Source: Streptomyces cathayae (lineage in GTDB: Bacteria; Actinomycetota; Actinomycetes; Streptomycetales; Streptomycetaceae). From it: 64,000 nucleotides of DNA. This document shows positions 9,931 to 20,543 of the stretch, in pieces. The notes below the pieces were generated by a model, which saw only the letters and a program-made list of their open reading frames with translations, made no database searches and had not been told where the DNA came from. The stretch is from NCBI RefSeq assembly GCF_029760955.1, contig NZ_CP121682.1:2480001-2544000 (forward strand). The letters run 5' to 3'. The number at the start of each line of letters is the position of its first letter. The first letter of the stretch is position 1. Made by a program: the position numbers and the translations under genes.

Positions 9931-10452
9931 ATGTCTTCGGCGGACTTCACCTACGACCACGTCGGCGCGACCCGTGAGCCGGGTTTCTGCCCTCCCGGGT
10001 TCCATCCCCTGCACGTGCGCACCCGTCTCGGCGAGGGCCAGGCGGTCTTCCGCCAGGGCGCGGAGGCGGTGCTCACCTGGGAGCTGCACCGGGCCCTGGG
10101 CGTCGGCCTCGACACCACCGCCGACCGCGCGGCGCCCGGTGTCGACGTCACCGTCACGCTCGCCGGGGTGGTCAGGGCGCCGTGCCGGGTGGTCTGGACG
10201 CTGGAGGAGGAGCGCAGGGCCGGCTGGGCGTACGGCACCCTGCCCGGTCACCCGGAGTGCGGCGAGGAGGCCTTCGTCGTGAACCGCACCGGTGACGGAA
10301 CGGTGTGGCTGACCGTCTCCGCGTTCAGCAGGGCGGCCCGGTGGTACGCCCGGGCGGCCGGTCCGGCGGCCCGCGGAATGCAGCACGCCTACGCCCGCCG
10401 CTGCGGCACGGTGCTGCGGCGCCTGGCCACGAAGGGCCTCGAGGAGTTCTGA
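9931..10452 (+). CDS. DUF1990 family protein
   Basis: 173 aa, cytoplasmic by appearance (no signal peptide or membrane segment). It matches the DUF1990 pattern: TYDHVGATR near the N-terminus, GEGQAVFRQGAEAVLTWELH, then CRVVWTLEEERRAGWAYGTL with PGHPECGEEAFVV, and a C-terminal FSR-A-W segment with a Gln/Tyr helix. The biochemical function of the family is unknown to me. The start is ATG 9931, because homology begins there and a -10 box sits 8 bases upstream; longer in-frame starts add unrelated residues. It is convergent with glgP, with a short 15-bp tandem repeat between them. No functional link to the glycogen genes can be shown. Confidence 0.8.
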   Translation: MSSADFTYDHVGATREPGFCPPGFHPLHVRTRLGEGQAVFRQGAEAVLTWELHRALGVGLDTTADRAAPGVDVTVTLAGVVRAPCRVVWTLEEERRAGWAYGTLPGHPECGEEAFVVNRTGDGTVWLTVSAFSRAARWYARAAGPAARGMQHAYARRCGTVLRRLATKGLEEF

Positions 10453-10470
10453 GGCCCTTCGCGTCACCCG

Positions 10471-10513
10471 ACGTCCGTCCGGCCGACATCCGTCCGGCCG
10501 ACATCCGTGGCCG
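10471..10513. repeat. 15-bp tandem repeat between DUF1990 gene and glgP
   Basis: Units ACGTCCGTCCGGCCG (10471-10485) and ACATCCGTCCGGCCG (10486-10500), then a shortened third copy (10501-10513). It lies between two convergent genes. A role in termination is possible but no strong hairpin is seen. Confidence 0.6.
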
Positions 10514-10537
10514 GCGTCCGTCCGCCGGACCACCGGC

Positions 10538-13225
10538 CTATCGCATCAGCGGCCCCGCCGCCTCGGAGACCTCCTCCGAGGGCACCGCGACCAGGCCCAT
10601 CTCGGTGCCGTGCGCCAGCAGCGGATGGCCGGGCAGGATACGGACCGTGTAGCCGAAGGGCCCGGTGCGGTCGAGGGAGAGCGGGCCCTCGTACACCCAG
10701 CGGCCCTCCAGGTCGGCGGCCCCCACCGGTTTCAGCGGGACGGGCGTCGCGCCGGTGATGCGGTCCTCCTCGTCCACCCGCCCGGAGACCGCCTGGACCT
10801 CGACGTCGTCCGGGTCGAGGTCGCCGAGGCCGACGCGCACCCGCAGCGCGAGGGTGGTGCCGAGTTCCGCGGTGGCCGTCGTCGTCCCGGACGTCTCGAC
10901 GTGGTCGACGCTCACTCCGTGCCAGGCGGCGCGCACCCGGGCCTTCCACCGGGCGAGGTCGCGCGCCCGGTCGGGTCCCATCGCCCGGTGGGCGCGCGCG
11001 GCAGGCGCGTACAGGCGCTCGACGTACTCGCGGACCATGCGGCCGGCCAGCACCTTCGGACCGAGCAGGCTCAGGGTGTGCCGGACCATCTCCAGCCACC
11101 GGTCGGGCAGCCCGCTCTCACCGCGCTCGTAGAAGCGCGGCGTGATCCGCTGCTCCAGCAGGTCGTACAGCGCGGCGGCCTCCAGGGCGTCGCGCCGGTC
11201 CGGGTCGTCCCCCGCCGCCGAGAGCGTGGAGGCGCCCCCGCCCGCCCCGTCCGCGGTGGGGACGGCCCAGCCGAAGTCGGGCTGGAACCACTCGTCCCAC
11301 CAGCCGTCCAGCACCGAGAGGTTGAGGCAGCCGTTGAGGGCGGCCTTCATGCCGCTGGTCCCGCACGCCTCCAGCGGCCGCAGCGGGTTGTTCAGCCAGA
11401 TGTCACAGCCGGGGTAGAGCTTCTGCGCCATCGCCATGCCGTAGTCGGGCAGGAAGACGATCCGGTGCCGCACCCGCGGGTCGTCGGCGAACCGGACCAG
11501 TTCCTGGATGAGCCGTTTGCCGCTCTCGTCCGCCGGGTGCGCCTTGCCCGCGACCACGATCTGCACCGGCCGCTCGGGGTGCAGCAGCAGGTCCGTCAGC
11601 CGGTCCCGGTCCTGCAGCATCAGCGTCAGCCGCTTGTACGAGGGGACCCGCCGGGCGAACCCGATGGTCAGCACGTCCGGGTCGAGCACCCGGTCGATCC
11701 AGCCGAGCTCCGCCGTCCCCGCGCCGCGCTGCCGCCACGAGGCGCGCAGCCGCTCCCGCACCTCCGTCACCAGTTGCGAGCGCAGGGAGCGGCGCAGCTC
11801 CCAGATGTCCTCGTCGGGGATGTCCCCGACAGATTTCCAGTGGTCCGAGCGGTCCGAGCGGTCCGAGCCGCCGACGGTCAGCGCCTCCTCGGCGCGCTCG
11901 GCGCCGATCTGGCGGGCGCCGAGCCGGAACACCTCGGGGGCGACCCAGGTCGGCGCGTGCACCCCGTTGGTGACGGAGGTGATGGGCACCTCCTCGGGGT
12001 CGAATCCGGGCCAGAGCCCGGAGAACATCTCCCGGCTGACCCTGCCGTGCAGCAGGGAGACGCCGTTGGCGCGCTGGGCCAGCCGCAGGCCCATGACGGC
12101 CATGTTGAAGAGGTCGGGCTCACCGCCGGGATACGTCTCCATGCCGAGCCGGAGGATGCGGTCGACCTCGATGCCCGGCAGTTCGGCGTCGGGGCCGAAG
12201 TGACGGGCGACCAGCCCGCGGTCGAAACGGTCGATGCCGGCCGGTACGGGGGTGTGCGTGGTGAACACGGTCCCCGCCCGGACCGTCTCCAGCGCGGGGC
12301 CGAACTCCATTCCGTCGGAACGCAGTTCGGCGATGCGCTCCAGGCCGAGGAAACCGGCGTGGCCCTCGTTGGTGTGGAACACCTCGGGCGGTGCGTGCCC
12401 GGTCAGCCTGCAGTACGCGCGCACCGCCCTGACCCCTCCTATGCCGAGCAGCATCTCCTGGAGCAGGCGGTGCTCGCTGCCGCCGCCGTAGAGCCGGTCG
12501 GTGACGCCGCGTTCGCCGAGGTCGTTCTCCTCGACGTCGGAGTCCAGCAGGAGCAACGGCACCCTGCCCACCTGGGCCAGCCAGATCCGGGCGCGCAGCG
12601 AGCGGCCGCCGGGCAGCGCGAGGATCACCAGGGCGGGGGTGCCGTCGGGCTCCTTGAGCTGGGTGAGGGGCAGTTCGTTGGGGTCGAGGACGGGGTAGTG
12701 CTCCTGCTGCCAGCCGTCCCGGGACAGCGACTGGCGGAAGTAGCCGTGCCGGTAGAGCAGACCGACGCCGATCAGCGGGACGCCGAGGTCGCTGGCGGCC
12801 TTGAGGTGGTCGCCGGCGAGGATGCCGAGCCCGCCGGAGTACTGCGGCAGGGCGGCCGTGATGCCGAACTCCGGGGAGAAGTAGGCGACGGCGGCGGGCA
12901 GCCGGTCACCCTGCGCCCGGGGGCCGGACTGCTCCTGGTACCAGCGGTCGCCGGTCATGTACGTGTGCAGGTCGCCCGCGACGGCGTCGAGACGGTCCAG
13001 GAACGGGCGGTCCCCGGCCAGTTCCTGGAGCCGGTCGGGCGGCACACTGCCCAGCAGCCGTACGGGGTCTCGGCCACCGGCCGCCCAGCGTTCGGGGTCG
13101 ACGGACCGGAACAGGTCGCCGGTCGGCGTGTGCCAGGACCAGCGCAGGTTCCGGGCCAGTTCGCTCAGGGGCCGGAGGGGGTCGGGGAGCACGGGTCGGA
13201 CGGTGAATCGACGGATCGCCTTCAA
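10538..13225 (-). CDS. glgP: Alpha-glucan (glycogen) phosphorylase GlgP
   Basis: 895 aa, PLP-dependent GT35 phosphorylase releasing glucose-1-phosphate from glycogen or maltodextrin. It opens with the DUF3417-type N-terminal domain of actinobacterial phosphorylases (LARNLRWSWHTPTGDLF). The PLP site is near residue 640: CDIWLNNPLRPLEACGTSG followed by MKAALNG with the PLP-binding Lys. I chose the TTG at 13223-13225 (reading KAIRRFTVRPVLP) because a GAGGTGG ribosome site precedes it and homology starts there. Residues SDRSDRSD near 455 come from three 9-bp DNA repeats (11842-11868) and look like a recent expansion in a surface loop. It is transcribed away from the glgE operon and the subtilisin gene. 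Confidence 0.92.
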   Translation of the reverse strand: MKAIRRFTVRPVLPDPLRPLSELARNLRWSWHTPTGDLFRSVDPERWAAGGRDPVRLLGSVPPDRLQELAGDRPFLDRLDAVAGDLHTYMTGDRWYQEQSGPRAQGDRLPAAVAYFSPEFGITAALPQYSGGLGILAGDHLKAASDLGVPLIGVGLLYRHGYFRQSLSRDGWQQEHYPVLDPNELPLTQLKEPDGTPALVILALPGGRSLRARIWLAQVGRVPLLLLDSDVEENDLGERGVTDRLYGGGSEHRLLQEMLLGIGGVRAVRAYCRLTGHAPPEVFHTNEGHAGFLGLERIAELRSDGMEFGPALETVRAGTVFTTHTPVPAGIDRFDRGLVARHFGPDAELPGIEVDRILRLGMETYPGGEPDLFNMAVMGLRLAQRANGVSLLHGRVSREMFSGLWPGFDPEEVPITSVTNGVHAPTWVAPEVFRLGARQIGAERAEEALTVGGSDRSDRSDHWKSVGDIPDEDIWELRRSLRSQLVTEVRERLRASWRQRGAGTAELGWIDRVLDPDVLTIGFARRVPSYKRLTLMLQDRDRLTDLLLHPERPVQIVVAGKAHPADESGKRLIQELVRFADDPRVRHRIVFLPDYGMAMAQKLYPGCDIWLNNPLRPLEACGTSGMKAALNGCLNLSVLDGWWDEWFQPDFGWAVPTADGAGGGASTLSAAGDDPDRRDALEAAALYDLLEQRITPRFYERGESGLPDRWLEMVRHTLSLLGPKVLAGRMVREYVERLYAPAARAHRAMGPDRARDLARWKARVRAAWHGVSVDHVETSGTTTATAELGTTLALRVRVGLGDLDPDDVEVQAVSGRVDEEDRITGATPVPLKPVGAADLEGRWVYEGPLSLDRTGPFGYTVRILPGHPLLAHGTEMGLVAVPSEEVSEAAGPLMR
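11842..11868. repeat. Three perfect 9-bp repeats inside glgP
   Basis: GGTCCGAGC three times in a row, encoding Ser-Asp-Arg repeats in frame. Likely replication slippage. Confidence 0.8.
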
Positions 13226-13368
13226 GTTCCACCTCGGCGCGAGTCGCGGTGCGGAAGGACGGCTGTGTGCGTCCGGTCGTCGCGCACGACAGTACCGGCG
13301 GCAACGGCCTCCACGGTGGAAGCCGGGCAATCCGGCCCCGCTGCACCCTCACCCAAACGATTCACCTC

Positions 13369-13530
13369 ATGGCGGATATGGCCGATTCCCCACCCGCAGG
13401 CGTTCTTGTGGCACTTCGTTCCGCACGAGACGCTGCCACGGTGGCGTACCGGCCCGCGCCGGGTGCAACCCCGGCCCACGCGATGCCGTACGCCGATTCG
13501 CCGTACGCGGATTCGCCGTACGCGGAGTGA
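13369..13530 (+). CDS. Possible small protein with C-terminal SPYAD repeats
   Basis: 53 aa from ATG 13369, or 50 aa from ATG 13378. It begins MADMADSPPAGVLVALRSAR and ends in three near-identical units, MPYAD, SPYAD and SPYAE, from 15-bp DNA repeats whose length keeps the frame. No Shine-Dalgarno is present. AAACGAT lies 7 bases before the ATG and could be a poor -10 for leaderless translation. It ends 18 bases before the subtilisin start, so it could be co-transcribed. There is no signal peptide or membrane segment. I do not recognise a family; it may be non-coding. Confidence 0.35.
   Translation: MADMADSPPAGVLVALRSARDAATVAYRPAPGATPAHAMPYADSPYADSPYAE
13486..13530. repeat. Three 15-bp tandem repeats
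   Basis: CCGTACGCCGATTCG, CCGTACGCGGATTCG and CCGTACGCGGAGTGA, contiguous. Units 1 and 2 differ by one base; unit 3 ends in the stop codon of the possible small gene. Confidence 0.85.
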
Positions 13531-13548
13531 GGGAGGGGAACTCGGACC

Positions 13549-14772
13549 ATGGCACGGACGCGAACGCGGCGTCTGCGCCGGGCGGGGGTCATGACGGCGG
13601 TCCTGTGCGCCGCGACGGTTTCGACCGCGACCCTGCCCGCGCACGCCGCGCCTGAGGGGCGGATATCCGGCGCCGGGGCACCCGGCTCCGTGACCGGCAG
13701 CTACCTGGTGACACTGGAGAAGGGGACCGCGGCACGCTCGGCGGCCGGCCGGGATCTCGTGCGGCGCTACGGGGCGAGAATCAGCCATACCTACGGCACC
13801 GTGCTCAACGGCTACGCCGTCCGGGCCGGCGCGAGAGCGGCCGCGCGGCTCGCGGCCGACCCCCGGGTCGCCTCGGTCGCCCAGGACACCCGGGTGACAC
13901 CGGCCCGGACACCGGAGAAGCCGAACCACGCGCAGCAGAACCCGCCGTCCTGGGGACTGGACCGCCTGGACCAGCGGAACCTGCCGATGGACGGGCGGTA
14001 CACCGCTCCGGCCACGGCGGGCGCGGGGGTGACGGTCTACGTCATCGACACCGGCGTACGGATATCGCACCGCGACTTCGGCGGGCGGGCCCGGCACGGC
14101 TGGGACTTCGTCCAGAACGACCGGACCGCCCAGGACGGCAACGGTCACGGCACTCATGTGGCCGGCATCATCGCGGGCAAGGGTCACGGCGTCGCGAAGC
14201 GGGCCGACATCGTCTCCGTCCGCGTGCTCGACGACAACGGGTCGGGCACCACGGCCCAGGTGATCGCGGGCATCGACTGGGTGACCCGGAACGCGGTCGG
14301 GCCCGCGGTCGCCAATCTCAGCCTCAGCGGCTTCCACAACGCGCAACTGAACGCCGCCGTACGGAAGTCCATCGCGTCCGGCGTCAGCTACACGGTCGCC
14401 GCGGGAAACGAGGGAACGGCGGCGGCGCTGTACTCGCCCGCGGGTGTGCAGCAGGCGATCACGGTGGGTGCGACCGACCGGCAGGACAAGAAACCGGCCT
14501 TTTCCAACCACGGTTCCGCCCTCGATCTGTTCGCCCCGGGGGTGTCCATCACCTCGGCGTCGGCCGCGAGCGACACCGGGCACGTCACCGCCTCGGGTAC
14601 GTCGATGGCCTCCCCGCACGCGGCGGGCGCGGCGGCGCTGTACCTCGCCGAGCATCGGCGGGCCACCCCGGCGCAGGTGGCGAACGCCCTGGTCAAGGGG
14701 GCGACGGGCGGGAAGGTGAGCGGTCGCGGGCTCGGTTCGCCGGACCGGCTGCTCCGGACGCCACCGCGGTAG
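13549..14772 (+). CDS. Secreted subtilisin-like serine protease (S8, proteinase K type)
   Basis: 407 aa. A twin-Arg-rich n-region and hydrophobic segment ending at PAHAAPEG form a signal peptide (about 1-33). An I9 inhibitor propeptide follows (GSYLVTLEKGTA to VAQDTRVTP, about 48-125). The peptidase S8 domain has the triad Asp167 (VIDTGV), His200 (GHGTHVAG) and Ser352 (SGTSMASPHAAG). It is predicted to be extracellular and self-processed. The ATG at 13549 has GGGAGGGG upstream. A hairpin terminator follows at 14855. It sits between glgP and the glgE operon with its own transcription signals; I see no reason to link it to glucan metabolism. Confidence 0.92.
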   Translation: MARTRTRRLRRAGVMTAVLCAATVSTATLPAHAAPEGRISGAGAPGSVTGSYLVTLEKGTAARSAAGRDLVRRYGARISHTYGTVLNGYAVRAGARAAARLAADPRVASVAQDTRVTPARTPEKPNHAQQNPPSWGLDRLDQRNLPMDGRYTAPATAGAGVTVYVIDTGVRISHRDFGGRARHGWDFVQNDRTAQDGNGHGTHVAGIIAGKGHGVAKRADIVSVRVLDDNGSGTTAQVIAGIDWVTRNAVGPAVANLSLSGFHNAQLNAAVRKSIASGVSYTVAAGNEGTAAALYSPAGVQQAITVGATDRQDKKPAFSNHGSALDLFAPGVSITSASAASDTGHVTASGTSMASPHAAGAAALYLAEHRRATPAQVANALVKGATGGKVSGRGLGSPDRLLRTPPR

Positions 14773-14854
14773 TGCGCACCCGCCGGGCCCCCGCGCCACG
14801 ATCACCCGGGCACCCGCGGGGAAGCGGGAGGGGGCCGGGAACGGGCTCGTCGAG

Positions 14855-14887
14855 GACCGGCTCCGTCCCTCACGGACGGGGCCGGTC
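14855..14887 (+). terminator. Hairpin terminator after the subtilisin gene
   Basis: GACCGGCTCCGTCC (14855-14868) pairs with GGACGGGGCCGGTC (14874-14887), 14 bp with one T-G wobble and a 5-base loop, followed by TTGT. Confidence 0.7.
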
Positions 14888-14889
14888 TT

Positions 14890-14903
14890 GTATGTCGACA
14901 TAC
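14890..14903. promoter_or_regulatory. 14-bp palindrome upstream of glgE, candidate operator
   Basis: GTATGTCGACATAC, perfectly self-complementary, 152 bases upstream of the glgE start and 3 bases after the subtilisin terminator. Its place in the leader of the glgE-treS-mak-glgB operon makes it a candidate operator. The regulator is unknown. Confidence 0.45.
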
Positions 14904-15054
14904 GCACGAGTAGTTAGCAAAGCGCCGGATTGCCCACCCGAACAGTGTGGGAAGGCTCCTGCGGTACACCCCTCAGGAACCCCACGCAGCGTCAAGCAGG
15001 ACCCACCTCCCCACAGTCATCCGCCCACCCACGTTGACGCGGACAGGAGCGGTC

Positions 15055-17186
15055 ATGCCCGCCACACATCATTCGTCGTCGGCCCCTTCGACGCCTTCTC
15101 CGCAGCCCGCCGCCGGAACGCCCCCACCGGCCGCGGCGAACTCGACCTCCCTGGGGCGCATTCCCGTCCTCGACGTCCGGCCGATGGTCCATCAGGGGCG
15201 CCGGCCGGCGAAGGCCGTCGTCGGTGAGACGTTCGAGGTGACGGCCACCGTGTTCCGTGAGGGGCACGAGGCGGTGGCCGCCCATGTCGTCCTGACGGAT
15301 CCCGAGGGCCGGCCGGGGCCCCTCGTCCCGATGCGGGAGCTGGCGCCGGGCACGGACCGGTGGGGGGCGACCGTCTGCGCCCGTGCGACGGGGCGTTGGA
15401 CGTACACCGTCGAGGCGTGGAGCGATCCCGTCACGACCTGGCGCCGCCACGCACGGATCAAGATCCCGGCGGGCACGGACACGGAACTGGTGCTGGAGGA
15501 GGGCGCCCTGCTCCACGAGCGGGCGGCGGCCGGAGTGCCGGAACCGGACCGACGGGGCGTACTCCTCGCCGCGGTGGACGCGCTGCGCGACGAACGACGG
15601 CCGACGGCCTCCCGGTTGGCGGCGGCACTGACGCCGGAGGTGGACGCGGTCCTGGCCCGCCACCCCCTGCGCGAACTGCTCACCACCGGCGACCCGATGC
15701 CCCTGCTCGTGGAACGCGAACGCGCCCTGTACGGCTCCTGGTACGAGTTCTTCCCCCGCTCCGAGGGCACCCCCCAACAGCCGCACGGCACCTTCACCAC
15801 CGCCGCCCGCCGGCTGCCCGCCATCGCCGCCATGGGCTTCGACGTCGTCTACCTCCCCCCCATCCACCCCATCGGCACCACCCACCGCAAGGGCCGCGAC
15901 AACACCCTCACCGCCACCCCCGACGACGTCGGCGTGCCCTGGGCCATCGGCTCCCCCGAGGGCGGCCACGACACCGTCCACCCCCAACTGGGCACCCTGG
16001 CCGACTTCACCCGCTTCGTCGCCCGGGCCGGCGAACTCGGCCTGGAGGTCGCCCTCGACCTCGCCCTGCAGTGCTCCCCCGACCACCCCTGGGTGCACAA
16101 ACACCCCCAGTGGTTCCACCACCGCCCCGACGGCACCATCGCCCATGCGGAGAACCCGCCCAAGAAGTACCAGGACATCTACCCGCTCGCCTTCGACACC
16201 GACCCGGACGGCCTGACCGCCGAAACCGTGCGGCTGCTGCGGCACTGGATGACCGCCGGCGTGCGGATCTTCCGGGTGGACAACCCGCACACCAAACCGG
16301 TGGCCTTCTGGGAACGGGTGATCGCCGACATCAACCGCACCGACCCCGACGTCATCTTCCTGGCGGAGGCCTTCACCCGCCCGGCGATGATGCACACCCT
16401 GGCGGCCGTCGGCTTCCAGCAGTCCTACACCTACTTCACCTGGCGCACCACCAAACGGGAACTGACCGACTACCTCACCGAACTGTCGGGGGAGGCGGCC
16501 TGCTCCATGCGGCCCAACCTGTTCACCAACACCCCCGACATCCTGCACGCCTACCTGCAGCACGGCGGCCGGCCCGCCTTCGAGGTCCGCGCCGTGCTGG
16601 CCGCCACCCTCTCGCCGTCCTGGGGCATCTACAGCGGCTACGAACTGTGTGAGAACACCCCGCTGCGGGAGGGCTCGGAGGAGTACCTGCACTCGGAGAA
16701 GTACCAGCTCACCGCCCGCGACTGGGAGGGCGCCGAACGCCGGGGCGAGACCATCACCCCCCTGATCACCCGGCTCAACACCATCCGCCGGGCGCACCCC
16801 GCCCTGCGCGCACTCAGAAACCTCCGTTTCCACGACACCGACAACGACGCCGTCATCGCGTACAGCAAGCGCAGCGGGTCCGATGTCGTGCTGGTGGTCG
16901 CCAACCTCGACCCGCACCACACCCAGGAGGCCACCGTCTCGTTGGACATGCCGCAACTCGGCCTGGAACGGCACGAGTCGGTGCCGGTGCACGACGAGCT
17001 CACCGGCGAGACCTATCACTGGGGCAGCACCAACTACGTGCGTCTGGGACCGGGCGGCGCGCATGTGCTCGTCGTCGGCCGGGAAGCCGACGGCCGCACG
17101 GCACCGACCACCACCGCCGCGGCCCCGGATGAGCACGGCACGACTCTGCGACCGTCCACCCCGCAGATCGGAGGGTCACCCGCATC

Positions 17187-17190
<4 letters not shown>
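15055..17190 (+). CDS. glgE: Alpha-1,4-glucan:maltose-1-phosphate maltosyltransferase GlgE
   Basis: 711 aa, GH13_3. Transfers maltosyl units from alpha-maltose-1-phosphate to the non-reducing end of alpha-1,4-glucans in the cytoplasm. ATG 15055 is preceded by AGGAG and begins MPATHHSS as in S. coelicolor GlgE1. The N-terminal linker has a Pro/Ala-rich insert, so catalytic residues are shifted by 15 from the published GlgE1 numbering: Asp409 ([12 protein letters not shown], nucleophile), Glu438 (FLAEAFTRP) and Asp495 (NTPDILHAY). The EYLHSEKYQ motif typical of GlgE is near 545. It is first in the operon glgE-treS-mak-glgB; its stop overlaps the treS start by ATGA. The substrate is supplied by the maltokinase two genes on. 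Confidence 0.95.
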
Positions 17191-18905
<1,715 letters not shown>

Positions 18906-19001
18906 CACCCGTCTCTCCCCCCGGGCGGGGCGGTTTCCCCCGCGCCGCCCGGGGCACGCATCAGTAACACCCCGACGATCCGGGGAAAGGACGCGACTGA
19001 A

Positions 19002-20483
19002 ATGTCGGAAACCGTCATACGCACGGTCGCACCGCCGCCCGGCCTCCTTGCGTCACTGGATCCGCTGCTGAGGGAATGGCTGCCACGACAGCGCTGGTTC
19101 GCGGGCAAGGGGCGCCCGGTCACCGGGTTCACTCTGGTCGCGGCCACCGAGTTACTTCCGCCCAGCGCCAGGCTGGGCCTGTACCACCTGCTCGTCCGCG
19201 CCCACCAGCCCGCCCTGTCCGCCCGGGGCGGCGCCGACCGCCCCGGTGACTGCTACCAGCTGCTGCTGGGGGTGCGCGAGGCACTGCCGCCCAGGCTCGC
19301 GCCCGCGCTGATCGGTCACCCGAGTCAGGGCCCGCTGGCCGGGCGGACGGTGTACGAGGCCCTGTACGACACCCGGCCCGCCGAACTGCTCCTGGAAGCC
19401 CTGCGCGCCCGGGCCCGGATCGGCGGGCTGCGCTTCGAGCGGGACCCGGGGCAGGAGATCGGGTCCGGTCTGGTGCCGCGGCTGATGACCGTCGAGCAGT
19501 CGAACTCGTCCGTCGTCTACGGAGATACGTTCATTCTGAAGCTGTTGCGCCGGATCGTGCCCGGTACCAACCCCGATCTGGAGCTGCCGCTGGCGCTGGC
19601 CCGCGAGGGCTGCCCCCGGGTGCCCCCGCCCACGGCCTGGCTGCTGGCAGACCCTGACGAGACCGGCGCCACCGACGGCACCGGCGCTCATGGTGCCGCC
19701 GGGGCGCCGACCGCATCCGAGCCGTATGTGCTGGGTGTGCTCCAGCCCTTCGTGCGGGGCGCTGCGGACGGCTGGGAGCTGGCGCTGCGGGAGCTGGCCA
19801 AGGGCGAGGACTTCGTCGCCGAGGCGCGGGCGCTGGGGCGGACCACCGCCGAGGTGCACACCGCGCTGGCCCGCGCGCTGCCGACGGTCACCCTGGGCCG
19901 GAGCCGACTGCGGCACATGGTCGCCGGTATGGCCGAGCGGCTGGAGGCGGCGGCGCAGGCGGTGCCCGCGCTGCGGCCGTACGCGGACGGGCTGGGCTCG
20001 GCGTACACGGCGCTGGCCGACCTGGCCGCCGAGGGGCAGACCTGGACCGCTCAGCGCGTGCACGGCGATCTGCATCTCGGCCAGTGCCTGCGGTCCCCGG
20101 CCGGGGGCCCCTCCCACGCTTTCGGCAGTGGGGGACAGTGGTCGCTGATCGACTTCGAGGGCGAACCGGCACGGCCGCTGGCCGAGCGGCGGATGCCGCA
20201 GCCCGTGGTGCGGGACGTGGCCGGGATGCTGCGCTCCTTCGACTACGCGGCACGTTCCGCGGACCCGCCGCAGCCGGACTGGGCCGTGCGGTGCCGGGCG
20301 GCGTACTGCTCCGGCTACGCGGAGACCGCGGGCCGGGACCCGCGCACCGATCCGGTGCTGCTGCGCGCGTACGAGACGGACAAGGCCGTCTACGAGGTGC
20401 TGTACGAGGCCCGGCACCGCCCCGAGTGGCTGCAGGTCCCGATGGCCGCCGTCCGCCGGCTCGCCGCATCCGGGCCAGGGTGA
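19002..20483 (+). CDS. mak: Maltokinase Mak (Pep2)
   Basis: 493 aa. Phosphorylates maltose at C1 with ATP, giving alpha-maltose-1-phosphate for GlgE. It is an aminoglycoside-phosphotransferase-like fold with an actinobacterial N-terminal cap (LREWLPRQRWFAGKGRPV). The lobe carrying QSNSSVVYGDTFILKLLRRI binds nucleotide; the catalytic loop is RVHGDLHLGQCL near 350 and the metal-binding motif is LIDFEGEPARPLAERR. GGAAAGGA precedes the ATG at 19002. The 96-base gap from treS and 60-base gap to glgB have no terminator, so the operon likely continues. A Gly/Ala/Thr-rich loop near residue 220-240 is longer than I expect for the family. Confidence 0.93.
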   Translation: MSETVIRTVAPPPGLLASLDPLLREWLPRQRWFAGKGRPVTGFTLVAATELLPPSARLGLYHLLVRAHQPALSARGGADRPGDCYQLLLGVREALPPRLAPALIGHPSQGPLAGRTVYEALYDTRPAELLLEALRARARIGGLRFERDPGQEIGSGLVPRLMTVEQSNSSVVYGDTFILKLLRRIVPGTNPDLELPLALAREGCPRVPPPTAWLLADPDETGATDGTGAHGAAGAPTASEPYVLGVLQPFVRGAADGWELALRELAKGEDFVAEARALGRTTAEVHTALARALPTVTLGRSRLRHMVAGMAERLEAAAQAVPALRPYADGLGSAYTALADLAAEGQTWTAQRVHGDLHLGQCLRSPAGGPSHAFGSGGQWSLIDFEGEPARPLAERRMPQPVVRDVAGMLRSFDYAARSADPPQPDWAVRCRAAYCSGYAETAGRDPRTDPVLLRAYETDKAVYEVLYEARHRPEWLQVPMAAVRRLAASGPG

Positions 20484-20543
20484 TCCGGTGATCCACACGA
20501 TCCACTCCCGTCTGCCCCGCACGTCGACCAGGAGGCTCCGTCC

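Larger units (their letters stand above)
13226..13548. other. Divergent region between glgP and the subtilisin gene
   Basis: It must hold the glgP promoter on the minus strand and the protease promoter on the plus strand. Neither has a recognisable -35/-10 pair by eye. It also contains a possible 53-codon gene (13369-13530) and three 15-bp repeats (13486-13530). GGGAGGGG at 13532-13539 is the ribosome site for the protease. Confidence 0.4.
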
